DNA from: Microvirga vignae
GTDB lineage: Bacteria; Pseudomonadota; Alphaproteobacteria; Rhizobiales; Beijerinckiaceae
Direction: 5' to 3'
DNA length: 64,000 nucleotides
Assembly: GCF_001017175.1 (NCBI RefSeq)
Contig: NZ_LCYG01000042.1
Coordinates: 1 to 64,000, forward strand
The notes under the pieces are model-generated. The model was not told where the DNA came from, ran no database searches, and saw nothing but the letters and a program-made list of their open reading frames with translations. A program made the translations under genes and the position numbers. Below, piece after piece: positions 35,873 through 44,208 of the stretch. Every line of letters begins with the position of its first letter. Position 1 is the first letter of the stretch.

Positions 35873-37093
35873 TTACTCCGCAGGCGTGGTGGCATAGATG
35901 GGAAGGGAGGCAGCGGCAGGACGGTCCGCCGTCGTTTCGCCTGTGGTGTCGAGCATAAGTTTGTGCATGGAGGCCCACGTCTTGTCCCATGACCCCTGAG
36001 CGAGATGCCGGTCGACCTTGGCAAGCCAAGCCTCTTTCGGTCGGCCTAAGATGGTTTCGACCTTGGCGACCACCTCCTCCGCATCGCGTGCGATCTCGAC
36101 GAGACCCTTTTCGCCATAGGGCTTCACCACATCCGTGATGGGCGTCGAGACCACCGGCACGCCGGCGGCGAGGAATTCGGGGGTCTTGGTCGGGCTGATG
36201 AATTTTGTCGCTTCGTTGAGCGCGAAGTTCATGAAGCCGACATCCCAGCCCGAGAGATAATGCGGCAGCTCGTTGTAGGGCTTACCGCCGAGCCAATGAA
36301 TGTTGGAGCGCTGCGGCAGGGTAGCGGGATCGATCTTCACAACCGGACCGATCATGATGAACTGCCAATCGGGGCGACGGTCCGCAACCTCGGCCAGAAG
36401 GTCGATGTCCATACGCTCGTCGACCACGCCGAAGAACCCAAGGCGCGGATGCGGGATATGCGCCTGATCCTCTGGCTCCTGATGGATCGAACGCGCCTGC
36501 GAGAAATGGTTGAAGTCGATGGAGGACGGAAAACCGTGGACGCTCCGATGGCGGTTCTTCTTGGCTTCATAAAGACTCATGCCGCCGGTGAACACGAGAT
36601 CACAGCGCGAAAAGAGGGCGCCCTCGAGATCGAGCAATTGCTGCGACGCACCACGAAAGAGCGACAGTTCGTCCATATTGTCATAGATGCACAGATCACA
36701 CTCGAAATCGCTGGTGAAAGCCATGGCCATCGGCGTGTAATACCAGAATACGCGCGAGCCATTGGACTCCCGTCCGATCAAGCCCTCTATCAGATCGTGC
36801 TGCTCGGCGATGATGTCCTCTTGTGAGAGGCCTTCCGGCAGCATCGGCACGGCGATGGTGACGCCCTGCGGGCGAGTGCTCACGTCCATATGCGGCTTGA
36901 TGCCGGCCTTGAACATGGGTTCTTCAAGAATCAGGACATCGTAATGCTTGGTGGCGCGGCTAAGCAGATGCTGCGGACGCTGCCAGACGAAATCCCATCG
37001 AAGGTGCGAGAAACAGACGAGGAGAGGCTTTTCGGAACTGGCCTGATAAGGCGAACGGAGGGCATGCGGCTGCGTCATCAAACGCTCATGCAT
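35873..37093 (-). CDS. Glycosyltransferase, GT-B fold (family 1-like)
   Basis: A 406-aa cytosolic glycosyltransferase. The N-terminal acceptor side starts LLVCFSHLRWDFVWQRPQHL, a motif seen in glycosyltransferases of exopolysaccharide clusters. The C-terminal half has the donor-binding segment KFISPTKTPEFLAAGVPVVST with its conserved Glu. Starts at 37093 or 37078 are both possible. It precedes glf by 5 bp, so galactofuranose transfer is a reasonable but unproven guess; no membrane helix or signal is seen. Confidence 0.84.
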   Translation of the reverse strand: MHERLMTQPHALRSPYQASSEKPLLVCFSHLRWDFVWQRPQHLLSRATKHYDVLILEEPMFKAGIKPHMDVSTRPQGVTIAVPMLPEGLSQEDIIAEQHDLIEGLIGRESNGSRVFWYYTPMAMAFTSDFECDLCIYDNMDELSLFRGASQQLLDLEGALFSRCDLVFTGGMSLYEAKKNRHRSVHGFPSSIDFNHFSQARSIHQEPEDQAHIPHPRLGFFGVVDERMDIDLLAEVADRRPDWQFIMIGPVVKIDPATLPQRSNIHWLGGKPYNELPHYLSGWDVGFMNFALNEATKFISPTKTPEFLAAGVPVVSTPITDVVKPYGEKGLVEIARDAEEVVAKVETILGRPKEAWLAKVDRHLAQGSWDKTWASMHKLMLDTTGETTADRPAAASLPIYATTPAE

Positions 37094-37287
37094 AGCGCGA
37101 TCCTCAAACTACAGATGTGTGTCACGGTCGGACGGAAAATCACAGTCCGGGGCGAATGAAAGCTATGACTTTAGTGAAGCGCACCGGAGAAGGGTCACGG
37201 GCGCAATCGTTTATCCAACGCAATGGGTGCTATTTGGTTCCAACTGCATTCATGTTCGTGAACGACTATTCATGATGATCGTTCGTA

Positions 37288-37599
37288 TCACTTCTTCTCC
37301 AGCATCAGGGTTCCTTGCTTTTGGATGAAGGTCTTTGCCTTTTCAGCAACCATGGCGAGGATCCACGGTAGCTGCACTTCCACGCGCACCTGTTCTTCCA
37401 TCACCTGGACATTGCCGTTCACGTTCTGCCCCATGGCTCCGACACGGAAGTCCATGCGGTCTCCGGCCCAGCTTTCATCGATGGACGCAATCTTGTCGCC
37501 GAACTGCGACTTGAGGCTGCTCATTCCGCCCTGCAGCCTGCGCAAAGCCTCGGCCTTGCCAAGGTTATGAGGGATTGAAACGACGAGAGGTTTAGACAT
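37288..37599 (-). CDS. Polyhydroxyalkanoic acid system family protein
   Basis: A 103-aa soluble protein of the PHA granule-region family. Typical features are VVSIPHNLGKAEALRRLQ at the N-terminus, then SIDESWAGDRMDFRVGAMG and VEVQLPWILAMVAEKAK. Members are found near polyhydroxyalkanoate genes or alone, and their biochemical role is not known. An unusual perfect palindrome sits 10 bp upstream of its start. Confidence 0.86.
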   Translation of the reverse strand: MSKPLVVSIPHNLGKAEALRRLQGGMSSLKSQFGDKIASIDESWAGDRMDFRVGAMGQNVNGNVQVMEEQVRVEVQLPWILAMVAEKAKTFIQKQGTLMLEKK

Positions 37600-37608
37600 G
37601 GCGCTACT

Positions 37609-37631
37609 CCGCTTGTTGAGACAACAAGCGG
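37609..37631. promoter_or_regulatory. Perfect 10-bp palindrome upstream of the PHA-system gene
   Basis: CCGCTTGTTG, a three-base AGA loop, CAACAAGCGG. It lies 10 to 32 bp upstream of the start codon on the leftward strand, over the ribosome-binding region. There is no T-run, so it is more likely an operator or a translation-control hairpin than a terminator. Confidence 0.5.
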
Positions 37632-37655
37632 GGCGACACGGCTCAGGTTCCGCCG

Positions 37656-37961
37656 TTAGAGCATTTCGACCTTGATGGCGCGGATGACGATAGTTTCCTG
37701 CTGGAAGCGGCGCTCAAGCTCGGCGCGGTAGTTTTCCCACCAGGCGTGATCGAGTTCGCGTGCCATCACTTCGAACACGACAATATCATCATGGGAGGTA
37801 TGACCACCCTCTTTCCAAACGCCTTCGGCTGGCGCGCGGGTAAAACTGGTGATGCCGCCGAACCGCTCCGACAATTCGGAGCGAACACGCCCGTAAGCCT
37901 TTCCATCGAAGCGGCGGCCTGCATTGTCGGCCATCGGCAGAAGGATCTGCACCAGATGCAT
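37656..37961 (-). CDS. Conserved hypothetical protein
   Basis: A 101-aa cytosolic protein (MHLVQILLP... start, the longer frame to 37991 being less likely). It has an alpha-beta pattern with MADNAGRRFDGKAYGRVRSE, FTRAPAEGVWKEGG and DDIVVFEVMARELDHAWWEN. No metal-binding or catalytic motif is evident; the pattern suggests a small ferredoxin-like dimeric-barrel domain. It is upstream of the PHA-system gene on the same strand. Confidence 0.75.
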   Translation of the reverse strand: MHLVQILLPMADNAGRRFDGKAYGRVRSELSERFGGITSFTRAPAEGVWKEGGHTSHDDIVVFEVMARELDHAWWENYRAELERRFQQETIVIRAIKVEML

Positions 37962-38063
37962 CGCCTTTATCCTGCGGCATGAAGCAACCACAGGACTTCT
38001 ACGAAGCCCTGTGCGATGCAGCAGGAAATAGTTCAGGAAAGAAGAAAGGCGAGCCCTGAAAGA

Positions 38064-38420
38064 TCAGGCAAGAAGAGCAGCAAAAAGATCCTGATCCGTT
38101 TCAGGCCAATCCTCATCGACCCGGTAGCGGCTCGACGGTTTCGAGACACGCCACGGGTGGCGTGTCGAAGCCTGGAACGCCTCGGACGGGCGCAGGCGGC
38201 GGGCCGTGCCGTCGGAGAGCACCTCGTCGATCACGACGAAGCCGAAGATGTTGAGCTTCGTCGCCATATCCTTGGTTGCTCGGTCATCCGCCGAAACCGG
38301 CAACGAGCCTGCGGCATAAACCGCATCCATGAGGCTCTTCTGATCACGGCGCGGATTGGCCAACGAGCGCATGCCCGGAAAGCGGATAACGTTCGTCGGC
38401 TGAGACGATCTCGATTCCAT
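38064..38420 (-). CDS. Conserved hypothetical protein
   Basis: A 118-aa protein, hydrophilic at both ends, with a central segment MATKLNIFGFVVIDEVLSDGTARRLRPSEAF. No signal peptide, helix or known motif. It is on the leftward strand between two other small leftward genes, with no clear operon link. Function unknown. Confidence 0.65.
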   Translation of the reverse strand: MESRSSQPTNVIRFPGMRSLANPRRDQKSLMDAVYAAGSLPVSADDRATKDMATKLNIFGFVVIDEVLSDGTARRLRPSEAFQASTRHPWRVSKPSSRYRVDEDWPETDQDLFAALLA

Positions 38421-38500
38421 GTAAGCAACCCTTGGTCCCGAATCGGGCCAAGAATCGCCGCAAGGGATTAAGAAGCGCCTAACTCCATCGAGGTAGGCCC

Positions 38501-38914
38501 CTAGTTGAGCCTGTGCAGGGAAACATAGCCGGTGCCGGTGGCGGTCAGACCCAAGGCCTGGGCCGGTCCCTTGGCCAGATCGATGATGCGTCTGTGAGCG
38601 AAAGGCCCTCGATCATTGACGCGGACGACGACCGAGCGGCCGTTCGATTCGTTCACGACCCTAAGCCTCGTGCCGAAGGGCAGATAACGGTGGGCGGCCG
38701 TCATATCGTAGGAGTTGAACCGCTCTCCGCTGGCGGTCTTGCGGCCATGAAAGCCGGGGCCGTACCAGGAGGCGGTGCCCCTCTGAAATTCCTGACCCAG
38801 GCTGGCTTGCGAGATGGATCCCGTGGTTGTGGGATCATTGGAAGCAGTCGTATTGCATGCGGCAACGAATAGAAGTGGCACCATTGCTGACACGCGGGTG
38901 AGGATGTTCTTCAA
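38501..38914 (-). CDS. rlpA: RlpA-like septal ring lytic transglycosylase lipoprotein
   Basis: A 137-aa secreted protein with a lipobox (VAAC, Cys at about 20) and a double-psi beta-barrel RlpA domain: GTASWYGPGFHGRKTASGERFN, MTAAHRYLPFGTRLRV and VVVRVNDRGPFAHRRIIDLA. RlpA cleaves naked glycan strands at the septum. It is short because the SPOR domain of the longer RlpA proteins is absent, as in many Alphaproteobacteria. Confidence 0.92.
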   Translation of the reverse strand: MKNILTRVSAMVPLLFVAACNTTASNDPTTTGSISQASLGQEFQRGTASWYGPGFHGRKTASGERFNSYDMTAAHRYLPFGTRLRVVNESNGRSVVVRVNDRGPFAHRRIIDLAKGPAQALGLTATGTGYVSLHRLN

Positions 38915-38934
38915 AAATAGTCTCCCCTTCCGTT

Positions 38935-39216
38935 TTAATTGGAAGTGAAGCTCAACTTTAAAAAGGCAAGAATAAGGCGCTTCGATTTTCGCCTTGCATG
39001 CTCATACTTTTGAGCCAGTGGATTAATTGGATCTATAGCCTGTGATGGGTGCAACTCAGCCAGAAATAGCCTGGATACAGTTTCATTCTCCTTGAGCAAT
39101 TCTCGAATTTCTACCTCTTTTGGAGCTTTGCCTCTGGTTGCCGAACTCGGCTGTTCTAATTGAGTTGGATTACGGGTTTTTCCTGTAACCAGCAGCACCG
39201 AGGGTTGCCGATCCAT
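38935..39216 (-). CDS. Candidate A+T-rich small ORF, unknown
   Basis: A reading frame of about 93 codons, or 83-odd from the ATG at 39216 (MDRQPSVLLVTGKTRN), clearly richer in A+T than its neighbours. It has charged helical sequence (EVEIRELLKENETVSRLFLAEL) and a basic tail. Its start codon lies across the start of the rightward desaturase fragment, so one of the two starts must be wrong. It may be acquired DNA or chance; no family recognised. Confidence 0.3.
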   Translation of the reverse strand: MDRQPSVLLVTGKTRNPTQLEQPSSATRGKAPKEVEIRELLKENETVSRLFLAELHPSQAIDPINPLAQKYEHARRKSKRLILAFLKLSFTSN

Positions 39217-39417
39217 GCCGAATGCCTTGCACCCGCCGCGTGTGGCCATCGTCGGCGCAGGCCCCGGCGGCCTCGCCTCGGCCATGCGGCTGGCACGCGA
39301 AGGCATTTCCGTCACAGTCTTCAAAAGCGAAACGGCCTTGGGCGGTCGTACGCGAACGATTCATGCACCCGGTGGCTACAAATTCGATATTGGGCCCCAC
39401 GTTCTTCCTCTATCCGC
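39215..39417 (+). pseudogene. Remnant of a phytoene-desaturase-like gene (N-terminus only)
   Basis: The first 65 or so codons encode the FAD/NAD-binding N-terminus of a carotenoid/squalene desaturase: VAIVGAGPGGLASAMRLARE, then GGRTRTIHAPGGYKFDIGP. At about 39393-39397 an extra C in a CCCC run shifts the frame; the other frame continues as TFFLYP, the normal family sequence. Homology stops near 39417, where an unrelated segment takes over. A broken fragment, not a functional enzyme. Confidence 0.75.
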
Positions 39418-39600
39418 TGGGCTGCCCTGCTTTCGTTTGCGACACGCGCCATGGTGACAATCGCAGCGCGCGAAAGTCCCCTCTCCATTCTTCTGCCCAT
39501 CACCATCCTCACAGGCCTTGCAATCCAATGGAGCGTTCTCCTGCGGATCGGAGGAGCACGTCGGACGGGATGGATGGGCAGGCTCTTTCCGGTGGGATGA
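39418..39600 (+). pseudogene. C-terminal remnant resembling HpnB glycosyltransferase
   Basis: In the frame ending at TGA 39598-39600 the sequence is ESPLSILLPITILTGLAIQW followed by RTGWMGRLFPVG. A hydrophobic helix followed by a basic Gly/Trp tail is typical of the end of HpnB, the hopanoid-linked GT2 protein that precedes hpnC in many genomes. Only about 60 residues survive; the rest was lost in the deletion that joined it to the desaturase fragment. Confidence 0.5.
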
Positions 39601-39601
39601 C

Positions 39602-41258
39602 GTGATCGACAGACCGAGGATAGAAGCAACGAAAACACCGAAGGACGAGAGCTTTCCCGTCGCGTCTCTCGCGCTATCGCCGGAGCATCGGGGAGCCATT
39701 CTTGCCTTCTACGCTTTCGTGCGTGTGGCCGACGACATTGCCGATGCGCCGAACATCAGCGCCGCCGAGAAGCTCACCCGCCTGGAGGCTCTCGAGCAGG
39801 CGCTCGTCATAGGCGATCCGAGCGTTCCTGAAGCCGCACGCCTCTATCGGATTGCCAGGGAGCACAAGAGCGGCATCGTCCAAGCCCGTGACATGCTGCG
39901 CGCCTTCCGGCAGGACGCCATCAAGACCCGCTATAATGACTGGACGGCTCTGATCGATTACTGCCGCCTCTCCGCCAATCCAGCGGGACGTTTTCTGCTG
40001 CAGCTCCATCAGGAATGTGCCTCGGCGCAAGCCCCTGCTGATGCCCTGTGCACCGCGCTGCAAATTCTCAATCACCTGCAGGATTGCCGCCAGGACTACG
40101 AGCAGTTGGGACGCATCTACATTCCCCTTCAGTGGATGATGTCCACAGGCGGCGAGGGAGCCTTCTTCTCCACTCTACAATCGACAGCGCGCCGCACCGT
40201 GATCGACACCATGCTCCACCGTGTCGATGAGCTGATCGACCGAGCGCGTATCCTGCCCGAGCGGCTGCAGAACAAGCGGCTGCGAGCGCAAAGCATCGCG
40301 ACCATTGCCCTCGCAGACCGCTTGAGCCAGCTCCTGCGTCGCAGCGACCCGGTTGTCGAGCGTGTCGAGGTCAGCAAAGCAGATGCAGCCTGCGCCTTCC
40401 TGACCGGACTGGGAGGTCTCATCCGCAAGCCTGTCAACGGCGATGCACGCATCACCGCGGCGGTGCGCCGCTCGGGCTCATCCTTCCGGCTGGGCATGCA
40501 GAGCCTGAGTCATGAGCGCCGCCGGGCCATTCACGCGGTCTATGCCTTCTGCCGCGCTGTGGACGACATCGCTGATGGTGCGGCCCCTGCCTTCGAAAAA
40601 ATCCGAGCTTTGCGGGAATGGCGCCGGGAGATCGACCGACTGCATCGCGCACCGGAAACCCCCATTGGGCGCGAGCTCGCCCGCGCATCGAGCCTGTTCA
40701 AGTTGCCGATCGAGGGATGCCATTCTCTCCTGGATGGCATGGAAATCGACAGTGCCGAGCGGGTGCGCCTTGCCAGTGATTACGATCTCCAGCTCTATGG
40801 ACGGCGCGTGGCAGGTTCTGTCAGCACCCTCTCGATGCATATCTTCGGTGCGCCGAAAGCCCGCGCCTTCGCTTGATCTCGGACACACCCTGCAGCTCGT
40901 GAACATTCGGCGGGATGTGGATGAGGATGCTGCGCGAGAGCGGGTTTATGTTCCGCTCTCGCGTCTTGCCCAACTCGGCCTGAAGGATGCGCCGGCTGCC
41001 GTCCTCGTCGCCGATCCACGCTTCGCCCGTGTGTGCGAAACTTTGGCCGAAGAGGCTCGTGCAGGCTTTGCCTCCGCGGACGAAGCCTTGACGCGCCTTG
41101 ATCGGGCGCCCCTCAAGCCTGCGATCCTGATGATGGAGAATTACCGTCGCGTTCTCGAACGGCTCACCGCCCGCGGCTGGGGCGTACGCCAAGGGAAACT
41201 CCAGCTGAGGACAGCAGACAAACTGCGTCTCCTCTCCCGTGCTATGAGGCCCGCATGA
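39602..41258 (+). pseudogene. hpnC/hpnD: hpnC-hpnD fused in frame and frameshifted (squalene/presqualene synthases)
   Basis: From GTG 39602 an HpnC-like protein runs about 290 residues: DESFPVASLALSPEH, LAFYAFVRVADDIADAP and NHLQDCRQDY. Without the expected stop it continues into an HpnD-like domain (SGSSFRLGMQSLSHERRRA, VYAFCRAVDDIADG). The frame closes at TGA 40874-40876 after FGAPKARAFA, while the next frame carries the rest of HpnD: DLGHTLQLVNIRRDVDEDAA through to TAA/TGA at 41258. One base is therefore inserted or lost near 40852-40868. HpnC and HpnD together make squalene from farnesyl diphosphate. As written, HpnD is broken. Confidence 0.85.
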
Positions 41259-42539
41259 CGGCGAGACGCATCCATATCGTCGGCGCCGGCATTGCCGGCC
41301 TGAGCGCCGCCCTCGCCGTCACGAAGGAAGGAGGCGAGGCCATTCTCTACGAGGCGGCCCCGCAGCCGGGCGGGCGCTGCCGCACGCTGCATCCTACTGT
41401 TGGCTTTCCTCATGACAACGGCACCCATGTGCTGTTCACGGCGAACCGGCATGCGCTGAACCTCCTCAAAGCCGTTGGGGCGAGGGACAGATGGATCGAG
41501 CCGGAGCCGAAAGGACTTCCCATTCACGATATGCGCACGGGAACCAAGCAACGCATCGGTCTGTCGCCCTGGTCCTGGCTGTGGCCGTCGCGACGCCCGA
41601 AAGGCTTGGGCCTTGCCGATCTCTCGCGCATCGTGCGCCTCGCCTTTCCGGCACAGGAATGCTCCGTGGGCTCCATCATCGGCGACAGGCCCATCATGGA
41701 CAGTCTGATCGGCCCTCTCACGGTCGCCGTTCTCAACACGCCGCCGAATGTCGCCTCGGCCAAGCGGCTTGCTCTCGCATTGCGGCGTCTGCTGTGGCCG
41801 CGCTCAGGCCGGCTACTGGTGGCGAAGAATGGTTTAGGCGAGGATCTGATCCAACCAGCGGTCGCAGCCCTGCAGGCACGAAGCGTCTCTATCCTGACGG
41901 GACAGCGCCTGAGACACCTTCTGACCAATGGTGAGCGCGTCATCGGCTTGAGCCTGACGGATCGCACGGTCGCCCTTGGTCCTGAGGATTGTGTGATCCT
42001 GGCGCTACCGCCCTATGAAGTTGAACGCCTGATCCCTGTGTTGCCTGTGCCGCAGCGGTTCGAGGCAATCCTCAATATTCATTTCCGTCTCACAGGTCTC
42101 GAGAAGCCTCGCTTCATTGGTTTTACCGGAGCATTGACACAATGGCGTCTTGTGCGTCGTGATCATGTAAGCGTCACGATCTCGGCCGCGGATGCAGTGA
42201 TTTGCCGGAACAGCACGGATCTCGCGATCAGTTTGGCGTGAGATCGCACCCACGCTGCGAGAATTGGGCCTCGACGCTGAGACTGATCGCCAGCCGGAGG
42301 CCCGCATCGTGAAGGAGAAGCGCGCCACCATCCGTCAGGCCGCAATGCCGCTGCCACAGCCGCCGCTGCGACCCCTCGCCAATTTGGCGTTGGCTGGCGA
42401 CTGGATCGGCGTGCTCCCGGCCACCATTGAAAGTGCCGTCGCCTCGGGGGAAGAAGCGGTGTTGGCCCTGCATCATGCCCTTGGAGCCGGAGCCCACGTC
42501 TCTCGTCAACATTCGCTCCGACGAGAGGACGCCGCATGA
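41255..42539 (+). pseudogene. hpnE: hpnE, squalene-associated FAD desaturase, frameshifted
   Basis: It begins ATGA-overlapped with the hpnD stop. The FAD-binding N-terminus (IHIVGAGIAGLSAALAVTKEGG, PGGRCRT) and middle are in one frame to TGA 42239-42241. The C-terminal part lies in the next frame: WREIAPTLRELGLDAETD, then VKEKRATIRQ and LALAGDWIGVLPATIESAVAS, ending at TGA 42537-42539. A single-base shift near 42227 separates them. HpnE acts with HpnC and HpnD in squalene formation. The product should be inactive unless the shift is a sequencing error or is bypassed. Confidence 0.85.
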
Positions 42540-42630
42540 CCGAGGATCGTCCGCCCTCACCGTTCTTCTTGCAGCGTCACGCGGATTCTGCGCAGGCATC
42601 GAGCGCGCTACTCGCACCGGTCGATCTCTC
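42536..42630 (+). pseudogene. ispH: N-terminal scrap of ispH (lytB)
   Basis: An ATG overlaps the hpnE stop. In the frame one base away, the sequence SALTVLLAASRGFCAGIERA matches the start of 4-hydroxy-3-methylbut-2-enyl diphosphate reductase (usual form LTVLLAAPRGFCAGV), including its first iron-sulfur Cys. Similarity ends after about 25 codons, where the convergent MATE gene begins. So it is both frameshifted and truncated. An intact ispH would have to be elsewhere, since the MEP pathway is essential. Confidence 0.65.
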
Positions 42631-42642
42631 AAAGCCGATCTC

Positions 42643-44064
42643 TCAGCTCGCGAATGCCTCCTGAACATCCTGCGGCACGGCCGTGACAAGGCCGAGTCGG
42701 TCACGACGCACCCAACGCCAGAGCATCAGCGAGGCGACGACGCCAAGCCCCATCGCCAAGCCGATCCAGATGCCGGTACCGCGAAGCGGCGTGCCGAAGG
42801 CCAGGATCACGCCGAGCGGGAGACCGATGCCCCAATAGCCCAAGGCCGCATAGATCATCGGTACGCGTGTATCCTGCAAACCGCGCAACATGCCAGCGCC
42901 CACGGCCTGCGAGGCATCGGCGAGCTGGAAGATCGCAGCCATGATCAGGAAGGAAACGGCAAAGCCGATCACCGGCGCGTTCTTCGGATCGCTGAGATCC
43001 AGGAAGGCGCTCAGCAGCAGGTGCGGCGCGAAGAGCATGAGAGATGCGGTAACGATCATGAAGCTCGCCGCAAGAGCAAAAGCGGTCCAGCCCGCCCGCG
43101 TCACGCCCGCTGCATCCTGCGCGCCATAGGCCCTGCCCACGCGCACTGTCGCCGCCTGGCTCAATCCGAAGGGCACCATGAAGCAGAAGGATGCGATCTG
43201 CAGGGCAATGGCATGAGCGGCAAGCTCATTGGCACCGATGCGTCCCATGAGCAGCGCCGCCGCATTGAAGATCGTGACCTCGAAGGCAAGCGTCAGGCCG
43301 ATGGGCACGCCGATGCGCCAAAGCGTCCGGTAACGCGGCCAGTCGGAGCGCCAGAAGCGTCCGAAGATGTGATAGCGTCTGAGCTTCGGATCGAGGCCAA
43401 TCACAAGGGCCAGGGCCACGAACATGAAGGTGCTCGACACCACCGTGCCGACGCCTGCGCCGATCAGGCCGAGGTGAGGCATGCCGAACTTGCCAAACAT
43501 GAAGCAATAGGCGGCCCCTAAGTTCACCGGCACAGCAAGAATGCCGATGATGAGGGGCCAACCGGGACGCTCCAATGCGGCCAGGAACGAGCGCAGCACC
43601 AGATAGAGCAGGAACGGCAGCAGGCTCCATTGGAGCGCGCGCATGTACTCGCCCGCCTCATGCGCGAGCCTCGGCTCCTGCCCCATGGCGAGGAGGATGA
43701 GTTCGCCGTTCCAGGAGACGATCCAGATCGGCACCGCAACAGTGAGCGCCGCCCAGAATCCCTGCCGGACCGTACGGCGCACCTCGCGGACGGAGTGACG
43801 CCTGCGACCCAGTTCCTCGGCAATCAGAGGCGAGGTTGCGCTCATGAGGCCGATGCCGAAAATCAGGAAGGCGAAATAAAGATTCGTGCCGAGCGCACCG
43901 GCCGCCAGGGCCTCGGAGCCGAGCCATCCCATGAGGATGACATCCGATGTCATCAGGGCGTTCTGCGCCACGTTGGTCAGAATCAGCGGCCAGCCCAAAG
44001 ACAGCGTGGCCCGCAGCTCCGCCAGCCAGGCGGATTTATCGAATGTCTCATTTTTCGCGATCAT
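42643..44064 (-). CDS. MATE family multidrug efflux transporter
   Basis: A 473-aa protein with about twelve membrane helices, arranged as two six-helix halves. MATE/NorM marks include the N-terminal LRATLSLGWPLILTNVAQNALMTSDVILMGWLG and the SATSPLIAEELGRRR loop, plus the second-half GLSQAATVRVGRAYGAQD. These exporters use H+ or Na+ to expel cationic drugs. Leftward; it abuts the ispH remnant and diverges from the amidoligase gene. Confidence 0.92.
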   Translation of the reverse strand: MIAKNETFDKSAWLAELRATLSLGWPLILTNVAQNALMTSDVILMGWLGSEALAAGALGTNLYFAFLIFGIGLMSATSPLIAEELGRRRHSVREVRRTVRQGFWAALTVAVPIWIVSWNGELILLAMGQEPRLAHEAGEYMRALQWSLLPFLLYLVLRSFLAALERPGWPLIIGILAVPVNLGAAYCFMFGKFGMPHLGLIGAGVGTVVSSTFMFVALALVIGLDPKLRRYHIFGRFWRSDWPRYRTLWRIGVPIGLTLAFEVTIFNAAALLMGRIGANELAAHAIALQIASFCFMVPFGLSQAATVRVGRAYGAQDAAGVTRAGWTAFALAASFMIVTASLMLFAPHLLLSAFLDLSDPKNAPVIGFAVSFLIMAAIFQLADASQAVGAGMLRGLQDTRVPMIYAALGYWGIGLPLGVILAFGTPLRGTGIWIGLAMGLGVVASLMLWRWVRRDRLGLVTAVPQDVQEAFAS

Positions 44065-44208
44065 GATGGCCGGTTCTTACCCAAAGGAAGCCCTGAAAGC
44101 CACACCATGGCCTCGAAAAGAGGGGGAGAAAGCAAAAACAAGGAACTCAGCTAAACCGCGCCCGTTCACTCCCACGCCTCACGCTTTCGCGTTCTGCCGG
44201 AGTTCCCG

